From positions 56,825 through 120,824 of the forward strand of contig DEAA01000052.1 of NCBI GenBank assembly GCA_002346545.1: 64,000 nucleotides of DNA. Reading direction: 5' to 3'. The position numbers were made by a program, and so were the translations under genes. The stretch comes from Acidobacteria bacterium UBA2994. Lineage in GTDB: Bacteria; Acidobacteriota; Vicinamibacteria; Vicinamibacterales; UBA8438. Shown piece after piece: positions 8,068 through 17,155 of this stretch. The first letter of the stretch is position 1. Each line of letters opens with the position of its first letter. Below the pieces are notes generated by a model. That model worked only from the letters and a program-made list of their open reading frames with translations. It ran no database searches and was not told where the DNA came from.

Positions 8068-9345
8068 CTAGCGGTGACGCTGCCAGGTGGAGCGGCTCTC
8101 AACGCCGTCGTCACCTGTCAGGGACAGGACCAACGTATTGCCATCTCCAGCCAGCTCATACGAGTAGCTCAGCGTCCTGTCACGCAGGTCAGCGGGAGAG
8201 CCCCCTTCAACGGTGTGCTCGACCACCTTCCGGGTGACGTTCACGAAGTACTCACCGTAGTAGGCGAGATACCCACTGCCTGACAACTGGACCGACATCC
8301 GCCCGCTGGCGTCGTAGGAGAGCATTCCGTCCGTGAAGACCGGGCCGTCTTCAGCTCCGCCCCCGATAAGCTCGAAGGTAGAGAGCCCGAACGCGCCGAT
8401 GAATCGCTGGATCTGTTCGGTGGCCCGCGCCCCGTTCAGCAGCAGCGTCATACTGCGGTTGCCTTCGTGGCAGGCGAACTCATAGATCGCCTCCTCCGTG
8501 TTGGTCAGCGGGTAATCCGCGGTCCACGGCTCCATGAACGAGTCCGGATCGTAGACGGTGTATTCCTGGTGCATCGTGTCCCGGTCTATCCGAGTCAACC
8601 GCTGCACCAGCCGCATACCCACCCCAGAACCGGCGAAGGTCCAGCGCGGGTCGAAGTTCGTCGATTCGATCACCAGGGTGTCCCCGTCCCAGAATCCACG
8701 CGACGTGCCCGACCATTGCGGGATCCTGCTCGACACGACTGGACGATCGTCTATCGGAACGGTAACCGTCGTATTGATGAACTCGTAGTGGATGACGACG
8801 TGATCCGGCGTCTGGAAAATTCGCGCCGGAAACGCACTCCCCCGGAGCGGCAGCGCACCACCCATCATGCACCGCTCGTCCAGCGCGCGACTCTCAGGTC
8901 CCTCCGGAATACCGCTCATGCGCCGACCGGGCATCCCCACCCGATAGCGGCCCTCTTCAGTCCGCGGGATCCGACCGTTCTCAGGCAAGACCACCAGCGA
9001 CGTGCGTCCGTCGAGGAGCGGATGGTCATAGATCGATTGGTCGACCCCGCCATCGCCCAGTTCGAAGTCGGCGCTCAGGGCTCGAGCCAGCCCCGCGCGG
9101 ATGCCACTCCGCCGCCTGGCCAGAAACTCCGCCTCTTCTTCGGCAGTCAGGCGCTCGCGGCCCTCGAACTCCGCTGGCCGCTCCAGGGGCGTCATCGTCG
9201 GTAGCGACCAGGTTCCCTCAAGGTTCGGAACGCCCCACGGCGTGCGCGGAGGACGAGCGTCGCCATCGGGCTGCGCCGCGCCCAGTCCAGGAACACTCAG
9301 GATCGCGCCGGCGAATGTAAGGACACACAGCAAATGCTGAGTCAT
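8068..9345 (-). CDS. WGxPDLQGxW-family exported protein, copy 2 (long form)
   Basis: 425 aa, about 100 residues longer than its paralogues. Sec signal 1-24 (LLCVLTFAGAILSVPG, cleavage near GAAQ). Core motifs: WGVPNLEGTWSLPTMTPLERP, TAEEEAEF, RTSLVVLPENGRIP, DERCMMGGALP, WSGTSRGFWDGDTLVIEST, QEYTVYDPDSFMEPWT and YEFACHEGNRSM. The extra C-terminal region (about 320-425) is rich in beta-type residues and contains SGRMSVQLSGSGYLAYYGEYF, reminiscent of lipocalin-like domains that track a polypeptide's hydrophobic cavity; this is a weak suggestion. The start codon comes two nucleotides after the carboxylesterase stop, implying translational coupling. Function unknown. Confidence 0.83.
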   Translation of the reverse strand: MTQHLLCVLTFAGAILSVPGLGAAQPDGDARPPRTPWGVPNLEGTWSLPTMTPLERPAEFEGRERLTAEEEAEFLARRRSGIRAGLARALSADFELGDGGVDQSIYDHPLLDGRTSLVVLPENGRIPRTEEGRYRVGMPGRRMSGIPEGPESRALDERCMMGGALPLRGSAFPARIFQTPDHVVIHYEFINTTVTVPIDDRPVVSSRIPQWSGTSRGFWDGDTLVIESTNFDPRWTFAGSGVGMRLVQRLTRIDRDTMHQEYTVYDPDSFMEPWTADYPLTNTEEAIYEFACHEGNRSMTLLLNGARATEQIQRFIGAFGLSTFELIGGGAEDGPVFTDGMLSYDASGRMSVQLSGSGYLAYYGEYFVNVTRKVVEHTVEGGSPADLRDRTLSYSYELAGDGNTLVLSLTGDDGVESRSTWQRHR

Positions 9346-9347
9346 AG

Positions 9348-10925
9348 TCAGAGCCCAAGTATCGGCTGCATGATCCGTCGCTGCCCAGCGATGGGGTCGT
9401 TGACGACCCGGCTCTGGTTATCCCAGACCATGGTCGCCCGGTCTGCCACGTCGTAGGGACGCCACTCTGGGAGCTTGCCCACATCGGGACTCCCCGTGCG
9501 GGCGAAACCGATAACGGAGTCACTGATTTTATCGGCCAGGGTGATGGCCGTCTCGCTACCCCGGGTGAGGGGATGCGTCCGGACGTTGTCGAAGATGAAC
9601 GGAATATCGAGTGTGTGTGGGCTCAGCATGCCGCGCCCTGTCTCAGCCGTTTCCCAGGTGAGGTAGTACAGGAAGGTTTGCGGGTTCAACGCGGCGCGTC
9701 GCTCGGCGATGGTGATCGACGCCATGACATACCGGTAGTCGCTGAAGATGAGGAAGTAGACCTCCGAGGGCGATGCCCCGTGATTCTCGTCCTGGTAGAC
9801 GTCGATGACCTCGCCCGCATGTTCGTCACCAACCAAGCTGGCCACCCGCCCACGCATCCCGGCCTCGTCGAGCGAGAACGCCGCCTCGTCACCGAAGTAG
9901 GTCATCTCGGTACGGTTCGCGCCGACGATGACCGGCACGTCTGGATTCACCGGCGACGCCTCAGGCCAGAACGGGTGATGCGGCACCACCTCCCCATCCA
10001 TCGTTGGCGCGAAGGTCCCACCGCCAGCATCCCGCGCCCTGGCCGACACCGCGTGATACGCCGCCATTAGCCGATTGACCGGCACCTGCTGGATGTTTCT
10101 GACCGCGGTTCGGCTCAGGCCCAGTTCCCCGAGCACGGAGATCGCCAACCCGGTGGCTGGCTCGCGCTCTGGTAATCGCAGTGTGGCGCCGCTCTCGATC
10201 AGCGCCGCGTGAAACAGCCCGTTCGCCGATGGCATCCCTAACAGCGTGGCCACCTTCCGCCCGCCGCCAGACTCGCCGAAGATCATCACCCGGTCGGGGT
10301 CGCCGCCAAACTCCTCGATGTTGTCGCGGACCCAGCGCAGGGCATGCACGATGTCCTGCATACCGACGGTACCGGAGGTGGCGAAGGTGGGTTCGAGGTC
10401 GCCGAAGTGCGTGAACCCCAGGGCATTGAGCCGATGGTTGATCGTGACGACGACCACATCGCCCCGAAGCGCAAGATTCGTCCCGTCGTAGCGCGGCGAC
10501 GAACCGGACAGCGTGCGAAAGCCGCCACCGTGACACCAAAACATTACCGGTCGGCGACCGCCGTCAGACACACCTCGCGTCCACACGTTGAGCACGAGGC
10601 AGTCCTCGCTCTCATGCCCATCCTGCTGCCGGCCCGACACTGGGTCGCTCTGTGGAGCGGCCGGACCGTAGTCGACTGTCTCCTTTATACCGGACCACGG
10701 CGCTGGGTCCTTCGGCGGCATAAACCGGTTAGCGCCACCAGTGTCGGCACCGTAGGGCACGCCCTTGAAGACGTTCACGCCCCCTGCCCGCCCGCCCCGC
10801 ACAACACCGAACCTGGTGCGCGCCTCTACGTCCGTTGACTGCGCCTCGAGCAGGTATTCCGGCAGCAGAAGCCCGCCAACCGCAGCCAGTCGAAAGAACT
10901 CTCGACGCGGCACATTGATGGTCAT
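9348..10925 (-). CDS. Type-B carboxylesterase, Tat-exported
   Basis: 525 aa alpha/beta hydrolase. The N-terminus carries a Tat-like RREFFRL followed by a hydrophobic stretch. Family landmarks: FKGVPYG, SEDCLVLNVWT, the oxyanion-loop HGGGF, VVTINHRLNALGF, and FGGDPDRVMIFGESGGG, whose Ser is the nucleophile (GESGGG rather than the commoner GESAGG). A candidate acid lies in GANRTEMTYFGDE, and the catalytic His is likely in LSPHTLDIPFIFDN. It hydrolyses carboxylic esters in the periplasm. First gene of a run with the WGxPDLQG protein, sugar dehydrogenase and cupin gene. A second, lipoprotein-type member lies at 26788-28407. Confidence 0.92.
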   Translation of the reverse strand: MTINVPRREFFRLAAVGGLLLPEYLLEAQSTDVEARTRFGVVRGGRAGGVNVFKGVPYGADTGGANRFMPPKDPAPWSGIKETVDYGPAAPQSDPVSGRQQDGHESEDCLVLNVWTRGVSDGGRRPVMFWCHGGGFRTLSGSSPRYDGTNLALRGDVVVVTINHRLNALGFTHFGDLEPTFATSGTVGMQDIVHALRWVRDNIEEFGGDPDRVMIFGESGGGRKVATLLGMPSANGLFHAALIESGATLRLPEREPATGLAISVLGELGLSRTAVRNIQQVPVNRLMAAYHAVSARARDAGGGTFAPTMDGEVVPHHPFWPEASPVNPDVPVIVGANRTEMTYFGDEAAFSLDEAGMRGRVASLVGDEHAGEVIDVYQDENHGASPSEVYFLIFSDYRYVMASITIAERRAALNPQTFLYYLTWETAETGRGMLSPHTLDIPFIFDNVRTHPLTRGSETAITLADKISDSVIGFARTGSPDVGKLPEWRPYDVADRATMVWDNQSRVVNDPIAGQRRIMQPILGL

Positions 10926-11143
10926 AACTCTTCAGTTCCGGCAAGGTCCTCCGGCGCTCGAGCAGTTTCGAATCCCCGCCCAATCCTCCAGATTCTCGCC
11001 CAAAACGTCCGCCTCCCGCTACGGCAACCGGCGGCCCCCTCGCGCCGTTCGGAAGAAAGACCATTTCACGCGGTCTCTGCAAACTTCAGAGAAACTTAAG
11101 TGGAAACAAAGTCGACATTCAGCAATGTTGTCGACGCAAGACT

Positions 11144-11927
11144 AACCTGCCTTTCTTCCGAGAAATCCTTTTCTGGCACTACCTCACTGGCGCCATCTTC
11201 GGCGTCGCGACTCTGACATGGATTTTCAGTGGTCTTCTTTCAGTACAGCCGTTCGCATGGATGACTGCGACCGGGTTAAGCGTGTCGCCAAACGCGCTCA
11301 CCGCCGAGCCTCTAACTCTCGCGAATTACCCACCGCTTGACGCGGCGGCGCTGAATCGAGCAACCGACGACCAGATGATCAAGGAAATCGAGTTCCTGAG
11401 CATTGGTGACGCGGCGTTCTATGACGTCCGACTCGGGGGGCGCTCGCGACCCAGCCGCACAGCCCCCCCTCCTCCTCGACGCCCTCACCATGGTGCCACG
11501 CTCGGTCAACGTGAAGAAACTCGTCGAACGGTTACGAAATGGAGCTCTGACCGGAGCTGCTGTCGTCGATGTCCGCGTCCAGGAGGTCTACGATTCGTAC
11601 TACTACGGTCGCGGACAGGAACGGCCTCCACTCCCAATCGTTCGCGTACGTTTCGACGACCCGATGGAGACGTGGGCGTATGTCGACCCGGCAACCGAAA
11701 AGGTCGCCCGCACGGTGCATCGCTACGAGCGACTGGAACGATGGCTCTTCAACGGCCTACACAGCCTCGATTTCCGGTTCTGGTATGAGCGCCGACCACT
11801 GTGGGACGTTGGGATGCTCTTACTCATGGCGGGCGGTCTGGCCTCGAGCGGTCTCGGTCTCTGGATAGGCGCGGGCAGAGTCCGGCGCGCCGTGGGACGC
11901 TGGCGGCGAACTGGCCAGACCCCCTAG
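11144..11927 (+). pseudogene. PepSY-associated membrane protein, N-terminally truncated and frameshifted
   Basis: The reading frame from about 11144 gives FWHYLTGAIFGVATLTWIFSG, a hydrophobic segment typical of PepSY-associated transmembrane proteins, then continues to FYDVRLGG. The frame then shifts at a run of six G (11435-11440). Removing one G joins it to ARDPAAQPPLLLDALTM, which continues through VDVRVQEVYDSYYYGR, RFDDPMETWAYVDPATEKV, HSLDFRFWYERRPLWD and a last membrane helix (LLLMAGGLASSGLGLWIG). No start codon or N-terminal half is present upstream; relatives are usually several hundred residues. So the copy is both 5'-truncated and frameshifted. It could be a single sequencing indel in the homopolymer on top of a true truncation. 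Confidence 0.75.
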
Positions 11928-11940
11928 TAACCCACGGAAC

Positions 11941-12888
11941 TCAATAGATCGCAGCCGGCGCCACCGTCGAACCTGTCGCTCCCTCGAGCTTCAGCGGTTG
12001 CAGCACGAACGCAAACTCGTAAACCTCACGCGAGACTAGGTCTTCGAGGTTCATCCGTTCCAGCAGATGGATCCCATTGACCACCAGCATGATCTGATGG
12101 ATCGGCAGCGAGACCTCGGGGTCGGGATTCGGCTGAATTTCGACCGGCTGGTTGTCACCGCCCACCAACATCGGATCCTGTGAGACGAGCCACTCCGCCG
12201 CAGCCACGCCGATACCCGGGGCGGGACCGAGGAAGCGCTCGACATCTCTGGTCCAGTATCGACCCCACCCCGTGTTGATGATGACGGCGTCACCTTGTTC
12301 GAGCGTCAGGCTCGCGTCGGCTAGCGCCTGCTGCAGATCCTCGGTGGTGATTTCGTAGTCCGCCGGCAGGGTCTCCACGCCCTTCAGCTTGGCGATATCG
12401 AGCAGGACGCCACGCGTCATCAGCATGCCGACGTTCTCGATACCGAGCCGGCTGAAACCGTCCCTCGTGATGGTCTCGCTAACGCTGAAACAGTTATAGA
12501 GCGAGTCGCCGATGGTCTGGTGCGTGAATCCGTCTAACTGAGTGCCGACCTGCCCGAGTTCCAGCGACACGATCTCCTCGTTCGAACCGCGCTGATTGCC
12601 CTGCAGGTTCATGAAGGTCGGCTTCATGAAGAGGTCGTAATGCCGGTTGCCCAGCGGCATCGACTCGCGCAGCACGTGGCCGAGTTCGACCACCTCACCC
12701 TCCTGAATCAGCTGCGCCGCCCGTAGCACACTGGCCGTCCCCATGTGATTCGCCGATCCGCGTTCGTCTCCCGCGCCCCACTTCGACGGGCAGCGTTCTG
12801 ATTCGGCCGGCGGGCTCCACGATTGGGCTTCGGCACTGGCCGCCACGCCCAACACGAATAGCAGCGCCACAACAGCGTCTCGATACAT
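11941..12888 (-). CDS. Cyclase-family (kynurenine formamidase-like) exported hydrolase
   Basis: 315 aa with a Sec signal (VVALLFVLGVAASAEAQ). The mature part has KWGAGDERGSANHMG, GEVVELGHVLRESMP and VGTQLDGFTHQ, matching the metal-dependent cyclase/formamidase family. In classical members the metal motif is HxGTHxDxPxH; here GTQLDGFTH replaces the GTH histidine with Gln, as in a branch of the family. VIINTGWGRYW and the C-terminal MLVVNGIHLLERMNLEDL are also typical. It probably opens a cyclic amide, lactone or similar bond. It begins 20 nt after the WGxPDLQG copy 3 gene, so the two form an operon. GGGGAG lies nine bases before the ATG. Confidence 0.85.
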   Translation of the reverse strand: MYRDAVVALLFVLGVAASAEAQSWSPPAESERCPSKWGAGDERGSANHMGTASVLRAAQLIQEGEVVELGHVLRESMPLGNRHYDLFMKPTFMNLQGNQRGSNEEIVSLELGQVGTQLDGFTHQTIGDSLYNCFSVSETITRDGFSRLGIENVGMLMTRGVLLDIAKLKGVETLPADYEITTEDLQQALADASLTLEQGDAVIINTGWGRYWTRDVERFLGPAPGIGVAAAEWLVSQDPMLVGGDNQPVEIQPNPDPEVSLPIHQIMLVVNGIHLLERMNLEDLVSREVYEFAFVLQPLKLEGATGSTVAPAAIY

Positions 12889-12908
12889 CCTTCTCGTCTC
12901 CCCGCGAC

Positions 12909-13841
12909 CTAGCGACCGCCGGCCTCGCGCACCCGTTCACCAGCCATGATGTTGGTCAACGCGTAGTTCCCTTCGTGGCAAGCGTATTCGTAGATGATGT
13001 AGTCGTCGAGCCTGGCCATCGGACGGTCGACGGTCCAGGGCTGCGTGTAGATCTCGTTGTCCTCGATCGTGAAGGTGTAGTCGATGGTGTCGGGACCGAT
13101 GCGGGTGAACCGCTCCACGGCTCGTGTGTTCGGCGTCGAGAGAAACCGCAGTTCGGTCTTGTCGCTGTAGTTTCGGGTCTCGACCACCAGCGTATCTCCA
13201 TCCCAGTAGGCCCGCGAGTCGCCGTTCCATTGCCCGATTGAGGCGTCGAGCCGGGGCTTGTCGCCCAGCGGGATCATGCGCACGTCGTGGATGTTCTCCA
13301 CCTGAATGGCCACCACGTCTGGCGTCTGGAGAATGTGGTACGAGTTGTTGTAGTTCGTCCCCACCGGAGGCACGCCGTGATAGGTCAGGCACCGGTCCCA
13401 GTTGGTGCGATCGGTGAACGAATCGGCTGGATGCTCCCGCCGATGCTGCCGTAGCCCTTTCAGCCGTGCTCGCCCGGTCTCGTTGAGTGGCAGGCGACCA
13501 CTGGGTGGGTCGACGATTTGGGACGTGCGGTTGTCCGGCAGAATCCACCCGCCGTCCCACCACAGCGCGTTGTAGCCGCCCGGATCCACGCCCGGCCGGT
13601 CGGGCCGGTCGGTCTTCCGAAGCTCCGTGTAGGCCGCCGCTTCCTCTGGGGTGTAGCGGGCGCGCCCCTCGAACTCCTCGGGCCGCTCGAACGGGGTCAG
13701 TGTGGCGTAGGACCAGACACCCTGCAGGTCCGGATCGCCCCAAGACGTGCGCGCGTCGAAACCGGACTGCGCAGAGGCGGGCAGTACTCCACACCCGAGC
13801 GCTAGGAGCGCCAGCGCAACGTCTGCAATCGGTCGGCTCAT
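12909..13841 (-). CDS. WGxPDLQGxW-family exported protein, copy 3
   Basis: 310 aa, function unknown. Sec signal 1-25 (VALALLALGCGVLPASAQ). Landmarks: WGDPDLQGVWSYATLTPFERP, TPEEAAAYTEL, RTSQIVDPPSGRLP, WDRCLTYHGVPP, YHILQTPDVVAIQVE, WNGDSRAYWDGDTLVVET, DYTFTIEDNEIYTQPWTVDRP, YEYACHEGNYAL. GGAG ten bases before the ATG supports the start. A minus-strand TATACT at 13873-13878 lies about 32 bases upstream of the start and may be the -10. It leads the cyclase gene by 20 nt. Conserved Cys residues in DRC and ACHEG may form a disulphide or metal site (inference). Confidence 0.85.
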   Translation of the reverse strand: MSRPIADVALALLALGCGVLPASAQSGFDARTSWGDPDLQGVWSYATLTPFERPEEFEGRARYTPEEAAAYTELRKTDRPDRPGVDPGGYNALWWDGGWILPDNRTSQIVDPPSGRLPLNETGRARLKGLRQHRREHPADSFTDRTNWDRCLTYHGVPPVGTNYNNSYHILQTPDVVAIQVENIHDVRMIPLGDKPRLDASIGQWNGDSRAYWDGDTLVVETRNYSDKTELRFLSTPNTRAVERFTRIGPDTIDYTFTIEDNEIYTQPWTVDRPMARLDDYIIYEYACHEGNYALTNIMAGERVREAGGR

Positions 13842-13951
13842 CTCTGCAACTCCTTCGGTATGACTCGGGCAAAGTATACCGGTCGCACCAGGCGCGGACC
13901 GCCTTCAGCGCTGGACAGTTGGGCCCGAGACAGGCATCATCTCCTGCTGTA

Positions 13952-15298
13952 ATGACATCCAGAATGCTCTCTGTTCATCTTCGCCGCACGGGTTGGCTCG
14001 TGGCGGCCTGGGCGCTATTCGTTCTTCCCCTCTCGGCCAACGACTGGCCCCAGTTCCGTGGCCCGACCTCCGATGGCATCGTCGAAGCCGAGGGACTGCC
14101 AGAGCACTGGAGCCGCACCGAGAACGTGGCCTGGGTCACTGAGATTCCGGGCGCCGGGTGGAGCTCACCGATCGTCTCTGGCGACCTAGTGGTGCTGACC
14201 TCGGTCACGAGCGAGGGCACCGTAGAAACCCCACAGGGTGGGCTCTACGGCGGAGGCGAGCGCGGGGTGCCGACCGATATGCATCACTGGACGGTCTATG
14301 CTCTCGATGCCAACTCCGGGGCGATTCAATGGGAGCGCAACGTGCGCTCTGGCATCCCTGTCACCTCACACCATCTGAAGAACACGTTCGCCTCGGAAAC
14401 GCCGGTCACCGACGGCGAGCGGTTCTACGTCTACTTTGGCAATGTCGGCCTCTACTGTCTCGACCTCAACGGAGACGTGCTGTGGTCGCGCGAGGTCGAG
14501 TCGGCCCAGATGGTCAACGGCTGGGGTACTGGCGCCTCGCCCGTTCTCCACGATGGCCGTGTCTATCTCGTACACGACAGTGAAGATCAGTCCTATCTCA
14601 TGGCGCTCAGTGCAGAAACAGGCGCCGAGGTCTGGCGGGTCGAGCGCGATGAAGGCTCGAACTGGTCGACGCCGTATATCTGGGAACACGATGGCCGCAC
14701 CGAGCTCGTCACCACCGGCGCGGGAAGGGTCCGCTCCTACAGCCTTGACGGCAGCATGCTATGGGATTTGGAGGGCCTGTCCTCCATCACCATCCCTATG
14801 CCGTTCAGCCACGGCGGACTGCTCTATCTCGGTTCCGGCTACGTCGGCGACCAGCATCGGCCGATCTATGCCATCCGCCCTGGTGCCAGTGGCGACATCA
14901 GTCTGGCCGACGGCGAAACGTCGAACGAGTTCATCGCCTGGTCGCACCCGCAGGCGGCGCCCTACCACCCCTCACCAGTCATTCACGACGGTATCTACTA
15001 CACAGTGCACGACCGGGGCTTCTTTACCGCGCACGATGCCACGACCGGCGCCGAGGTCTACGACCGTGTGCGGATTGCGGTGGGGGCGGCCTTTACCGCC
15101 TCGCCCTGGGTCTACGGGGACAAGATCTTCGCGCTCAGCGAGGGCGGTGACACCTACGTCATCAAGCCGGGGACCGAGTTCGAGGTACTAGGCGTGAACT
15201 CGCTCGAGGAGTTCACGATGGCCACGCCAGCTATCGCTCACGGCAGTCTATTCATCAGGACCGCGTCGAAGCTCTATCGCATCGTCGCCGGGTCCTAA
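13952..15298 (+). CDS. Exported PQQ-binding-like beta-propeller protein (BamB-like)
   Basis: 448 aa from the ATG at 13952; ATG 13964 is an equally possible start, as neither has a clear ribosome site. Signal peptide WLVAAWALFVLPLSA, then NDWPQFRGPTSDGIV and ENVAWVTEIPGAGWSSPIV, the usual opening of the pyrrolo-quinoline-quinone-like eight-bladed propeller group. Repeats follow with W-docking patterns (TGAEVWRVERDEG, DGSMLWDLEG, TGAEVYDRVRI). It lacks the D-x-W-D-x-D catalytic segment of true quinoprotein alcohol dehydrogenases, so it is more likely a scaffold, binding protein or atypical enzyme. It ends 15 nt before the PQQ dehydrogenase gene at 15314, probably in one operon. Confidence 0.85.
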   Translation: MTSRMLSVHLRRTGWLVAAWALFVLPLSANDWPQFRGPTSDGIVEAEGLPEHWSRTENVAWVTEIPGAGWSSPIVSGDLVVLTSVTSEGTVETPQGGLYGGGERGVPTDMHHWTVYALDANSGAIQWERNVRSGIPVTSHHLKNTFASETPVTDGERFYVYFGNVGLYCLDLNGDVLWSREVESAQMVNGWGTGASPVLHDGRVYLVHDSEDQSYLMALSAETGAEVWRVERDEGSNWSTPYIWEHDGRTELVTTGAGRVRSYSLDGSMLWDLEGLSSITIPMPFSHGGLLYLGSGYVGDQHRPIYAIRPGASGDISLADGETSNEFIAWSHPQAAPYHPSPVIHDGIYYTVHDRGFFTAHDATTGAEVYDRVRIAVGAAFTASPWVYGDKIFALSEGGDTYVIKPGTEFEVLGVNSLEEFTMATPAIAHGSLFIRTASKLYRIVAGS

Positions 15299-15313
15299 CT
15301 GGAGGTTCTTTCA

Positions 15314-17047
15314 ATGACGGGGCTGCTCACCCGCACTCGCACGCGTCGAAGTTCTCTCGGCGTCGCCGCTGTCCTTCTTGGTTCAACCCTGGTCCACCCG
15401 GCGTGGGCACAGCCCAGCGACGACTTCGTCCCGGTAACTGACGCCGTGCTGAACGACCCGGCGCCCAGCGACTGGCTCACCTGGCGACGCACCACCAATT
15501 CCTGGGGCTTTAGTCCGCTCGACGAGATCAACCGCAACAACGTCGACGACCTCCGCCTGGTGTGGACGCGTCCGCTGCGGGACGGTGGACAGGAAGGGAC
15601 ACCGATCGCCTACGACGGCACGCTCTACTTCCCGAACCCGAACGATATTCTTCAGGCGATTGACGCCCGCACCGGCGACCTCAAGTGGGAGTATCACCGT
15701 CCCATCCCAGACGACGCGCCCGATGTCCTAGGCGGCGCCCGGCTTGTGTCGGTGAATCGAAACATCGCCATCTATGGCCGCACCATCATCGACACTGGCA
15801 ACGACGGCTATGTCTACGCGGTCGACGCGGTTACCGGCGAGCTGGCGTGGGAAACCGAGATTTTCGATTACGACGTCAATCCGACCCGACACACCGCTGG
15901 CCCGATTATCGCCGGTGGGCGGGTGATCTCAGGACGCAGCTGCCGGCCTAATGGCGGTCCGGAAACCTGCGCCATCGTGGCCCATGACGCTGCCACTGGT
16001 GAAGAACTGTGGCGGCGACGTCTGATCCCGGCACCTGGCGAGCCGGGCGACGAGACCTGGGGCGGCGTGCCCTACGAGCGGCGGCTCCACGTCGGCTCCT
16101 GGATGGTGCCAAGCTATGACCATGAGTTGGACCTCGTGTATGTGGGGACCTCGGTAACCTCTCCGGCCCCGAAATTCATGCTCGGCGGAGTGGAAAACAC
16201 GCACCTCTACCACAATTCGACGCTGGCACTCGAGGGCGATACCGGCGAGATCCGCTGGTACTACCAGCATCTGAACGACCACTGGGATCTGGATCATCCT
16301 TACGAGCGCATGCTGGTGGACACAGCCGTGGCACCCGACCCTGAAGCCGTCGCCTGGATCAACCCAAGACTGCAAGCCGGAGAGGTCAGAAGGGTCGTCA
16401 CCGGCATTCCCGGGAAGACCGGCGTGGTCTACACCCTTGACCGCGAAACCGGTGAGTTCCTCTGGGCGACGCCTACGATCACGCAGAACGTCATCACCGA
16501 CATCGATGGCGCCACCGGCGCGGTCACACCCAACGCCGAGGTCACCTTCACCCGCATGGGCCAGGAGATCCTCTCGTGCCCGGGATGGGGCGGAGGCAAG
16601 AACTGGCCAGCCGGCTCCTACAGCCCAGAGACCAATACGATGTACGTGCCGATGCAGAATATGTGCGCGCGCGTCCTCGCCACCGACTCCGATCCGAATC
16701 GTCTCTCCCTCTATCAGCTCGCAGCGCGATTCCAGCTAGCGCCGGGCAAGACCGACCGAGGAAGCATCTGGGCCATTTCAGCCGAAACGGGCGAGGCCGC
16801 ATGGCTGTATGAACAGGAGGCTGGGACACAGGCGGTGGTGGCCACCGCCGGTGGGTTGGTGTTTGCGGGCGACGCCAACGGGCGTTTCAAGGCACTCGAT
16901 CAGACCAACGGCGACGTGCTCTGGGAAATCAACCTCGGTTCACCCGTACTCGGCTTCCCGATCACCTACTCCGTCGACGGAAAACAGTATGTGGTGGCCA
17001 GCACGAGCGACCGGAGTAATCTCTTCGTCTTCGCGTTGCCCGATTAG
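15314..17047 (+). CDS. PQQ-dependent alcohol dehydrogenase, exported
   Basis: 577 aa quinoprotein of the methanol/ethanol dehydrogenase type. GGAGG ten bases before the ATG sets the start. Sec signal to about residue 33 (HPAWAQ). Landmarks: DWLTWRRTTNSWGFSPLDEIN, NVDDLRLVWTRPL, TGDLKWEYHRP, a Cys pair in SGRSCRPNGGPETCAIV, HNSTLALEGDTGEIRWYYQH and DHWDLDHPYERM, in which the Asp residues correspond to the catalytic base region. VTGIPGKTGVVYTLDRETG and a C-terminal AGDANGRFKALDQTNGDVLW follow. No fused haem domain, so a separate cytochrome must accept electrons. Close relative of 53148-54896. Oxidises an alcohol in the periplasm; substrate unknown. Confidence 0.92.
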   Translation: MTGLLTRTRTRRSSLGVAAVLLGSTLVHPAWAQPSDDFVPVTDAVLNDPAPSDWLTWRRTTNSWGFSPLDEINRNNVDDLRLVWTRPLRDGGQEGTPIAYDGTLYFPNPNDILQAIDARTGDLKWEYHRPIPDDAPDVLGGARLVSVNRNIAIYGRTIIDTGNDGYVYAVDAVTGELAWETEIFDYDVNPTRHTAGPIIAGGRVISGRSCRPNGGPETCAIVAHDAATGEELWRRRLIPAPGEPGDETWGGVPYERRLHVGSWMVPSYDHELDLVYVGTSVTSPAPKFMLGGVENTHLYHNSTLALEGDTGEIRWYYQHLNDHWDLDHPYERMLVDTAVAPDPEAVAWINPRLQAGEVRRVVTGIPGKTGVVYTLDRETGEFLWATPTITQNVITDIDGATGAVTPNAEVTFTRMGQEILSCPGWGGGKNWPAGSYSPETNTMYVPMQNMCARVLATDSDPNRLSLYQLAARFQLAPGKTDRGSIWAISAETGEAAWLYEQEAGTQAVVATAGGLVFAGDANGRFKALDQTNGDVLWEINLGSPVLGFPITYSVDGKQYVVASTSDRSNLFVFALPD

Positions 17048-17155
17048 ATCGTGAGCCTGCCGCGGAGCACCTCGGTGCCCGGGCGCAAGGCAACCCAGCA
17101 CCCTCTACGGACGGCCTCGCTCGGTTTTCGTCAGAGCCTCGCTCAGACTCCGGCC

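Noticed and set aside
17110..17155. GCCTCGCTC direct repeat between convergent genes
   Set aside because: Nine bases, two copies; expected by chance at this GC content.
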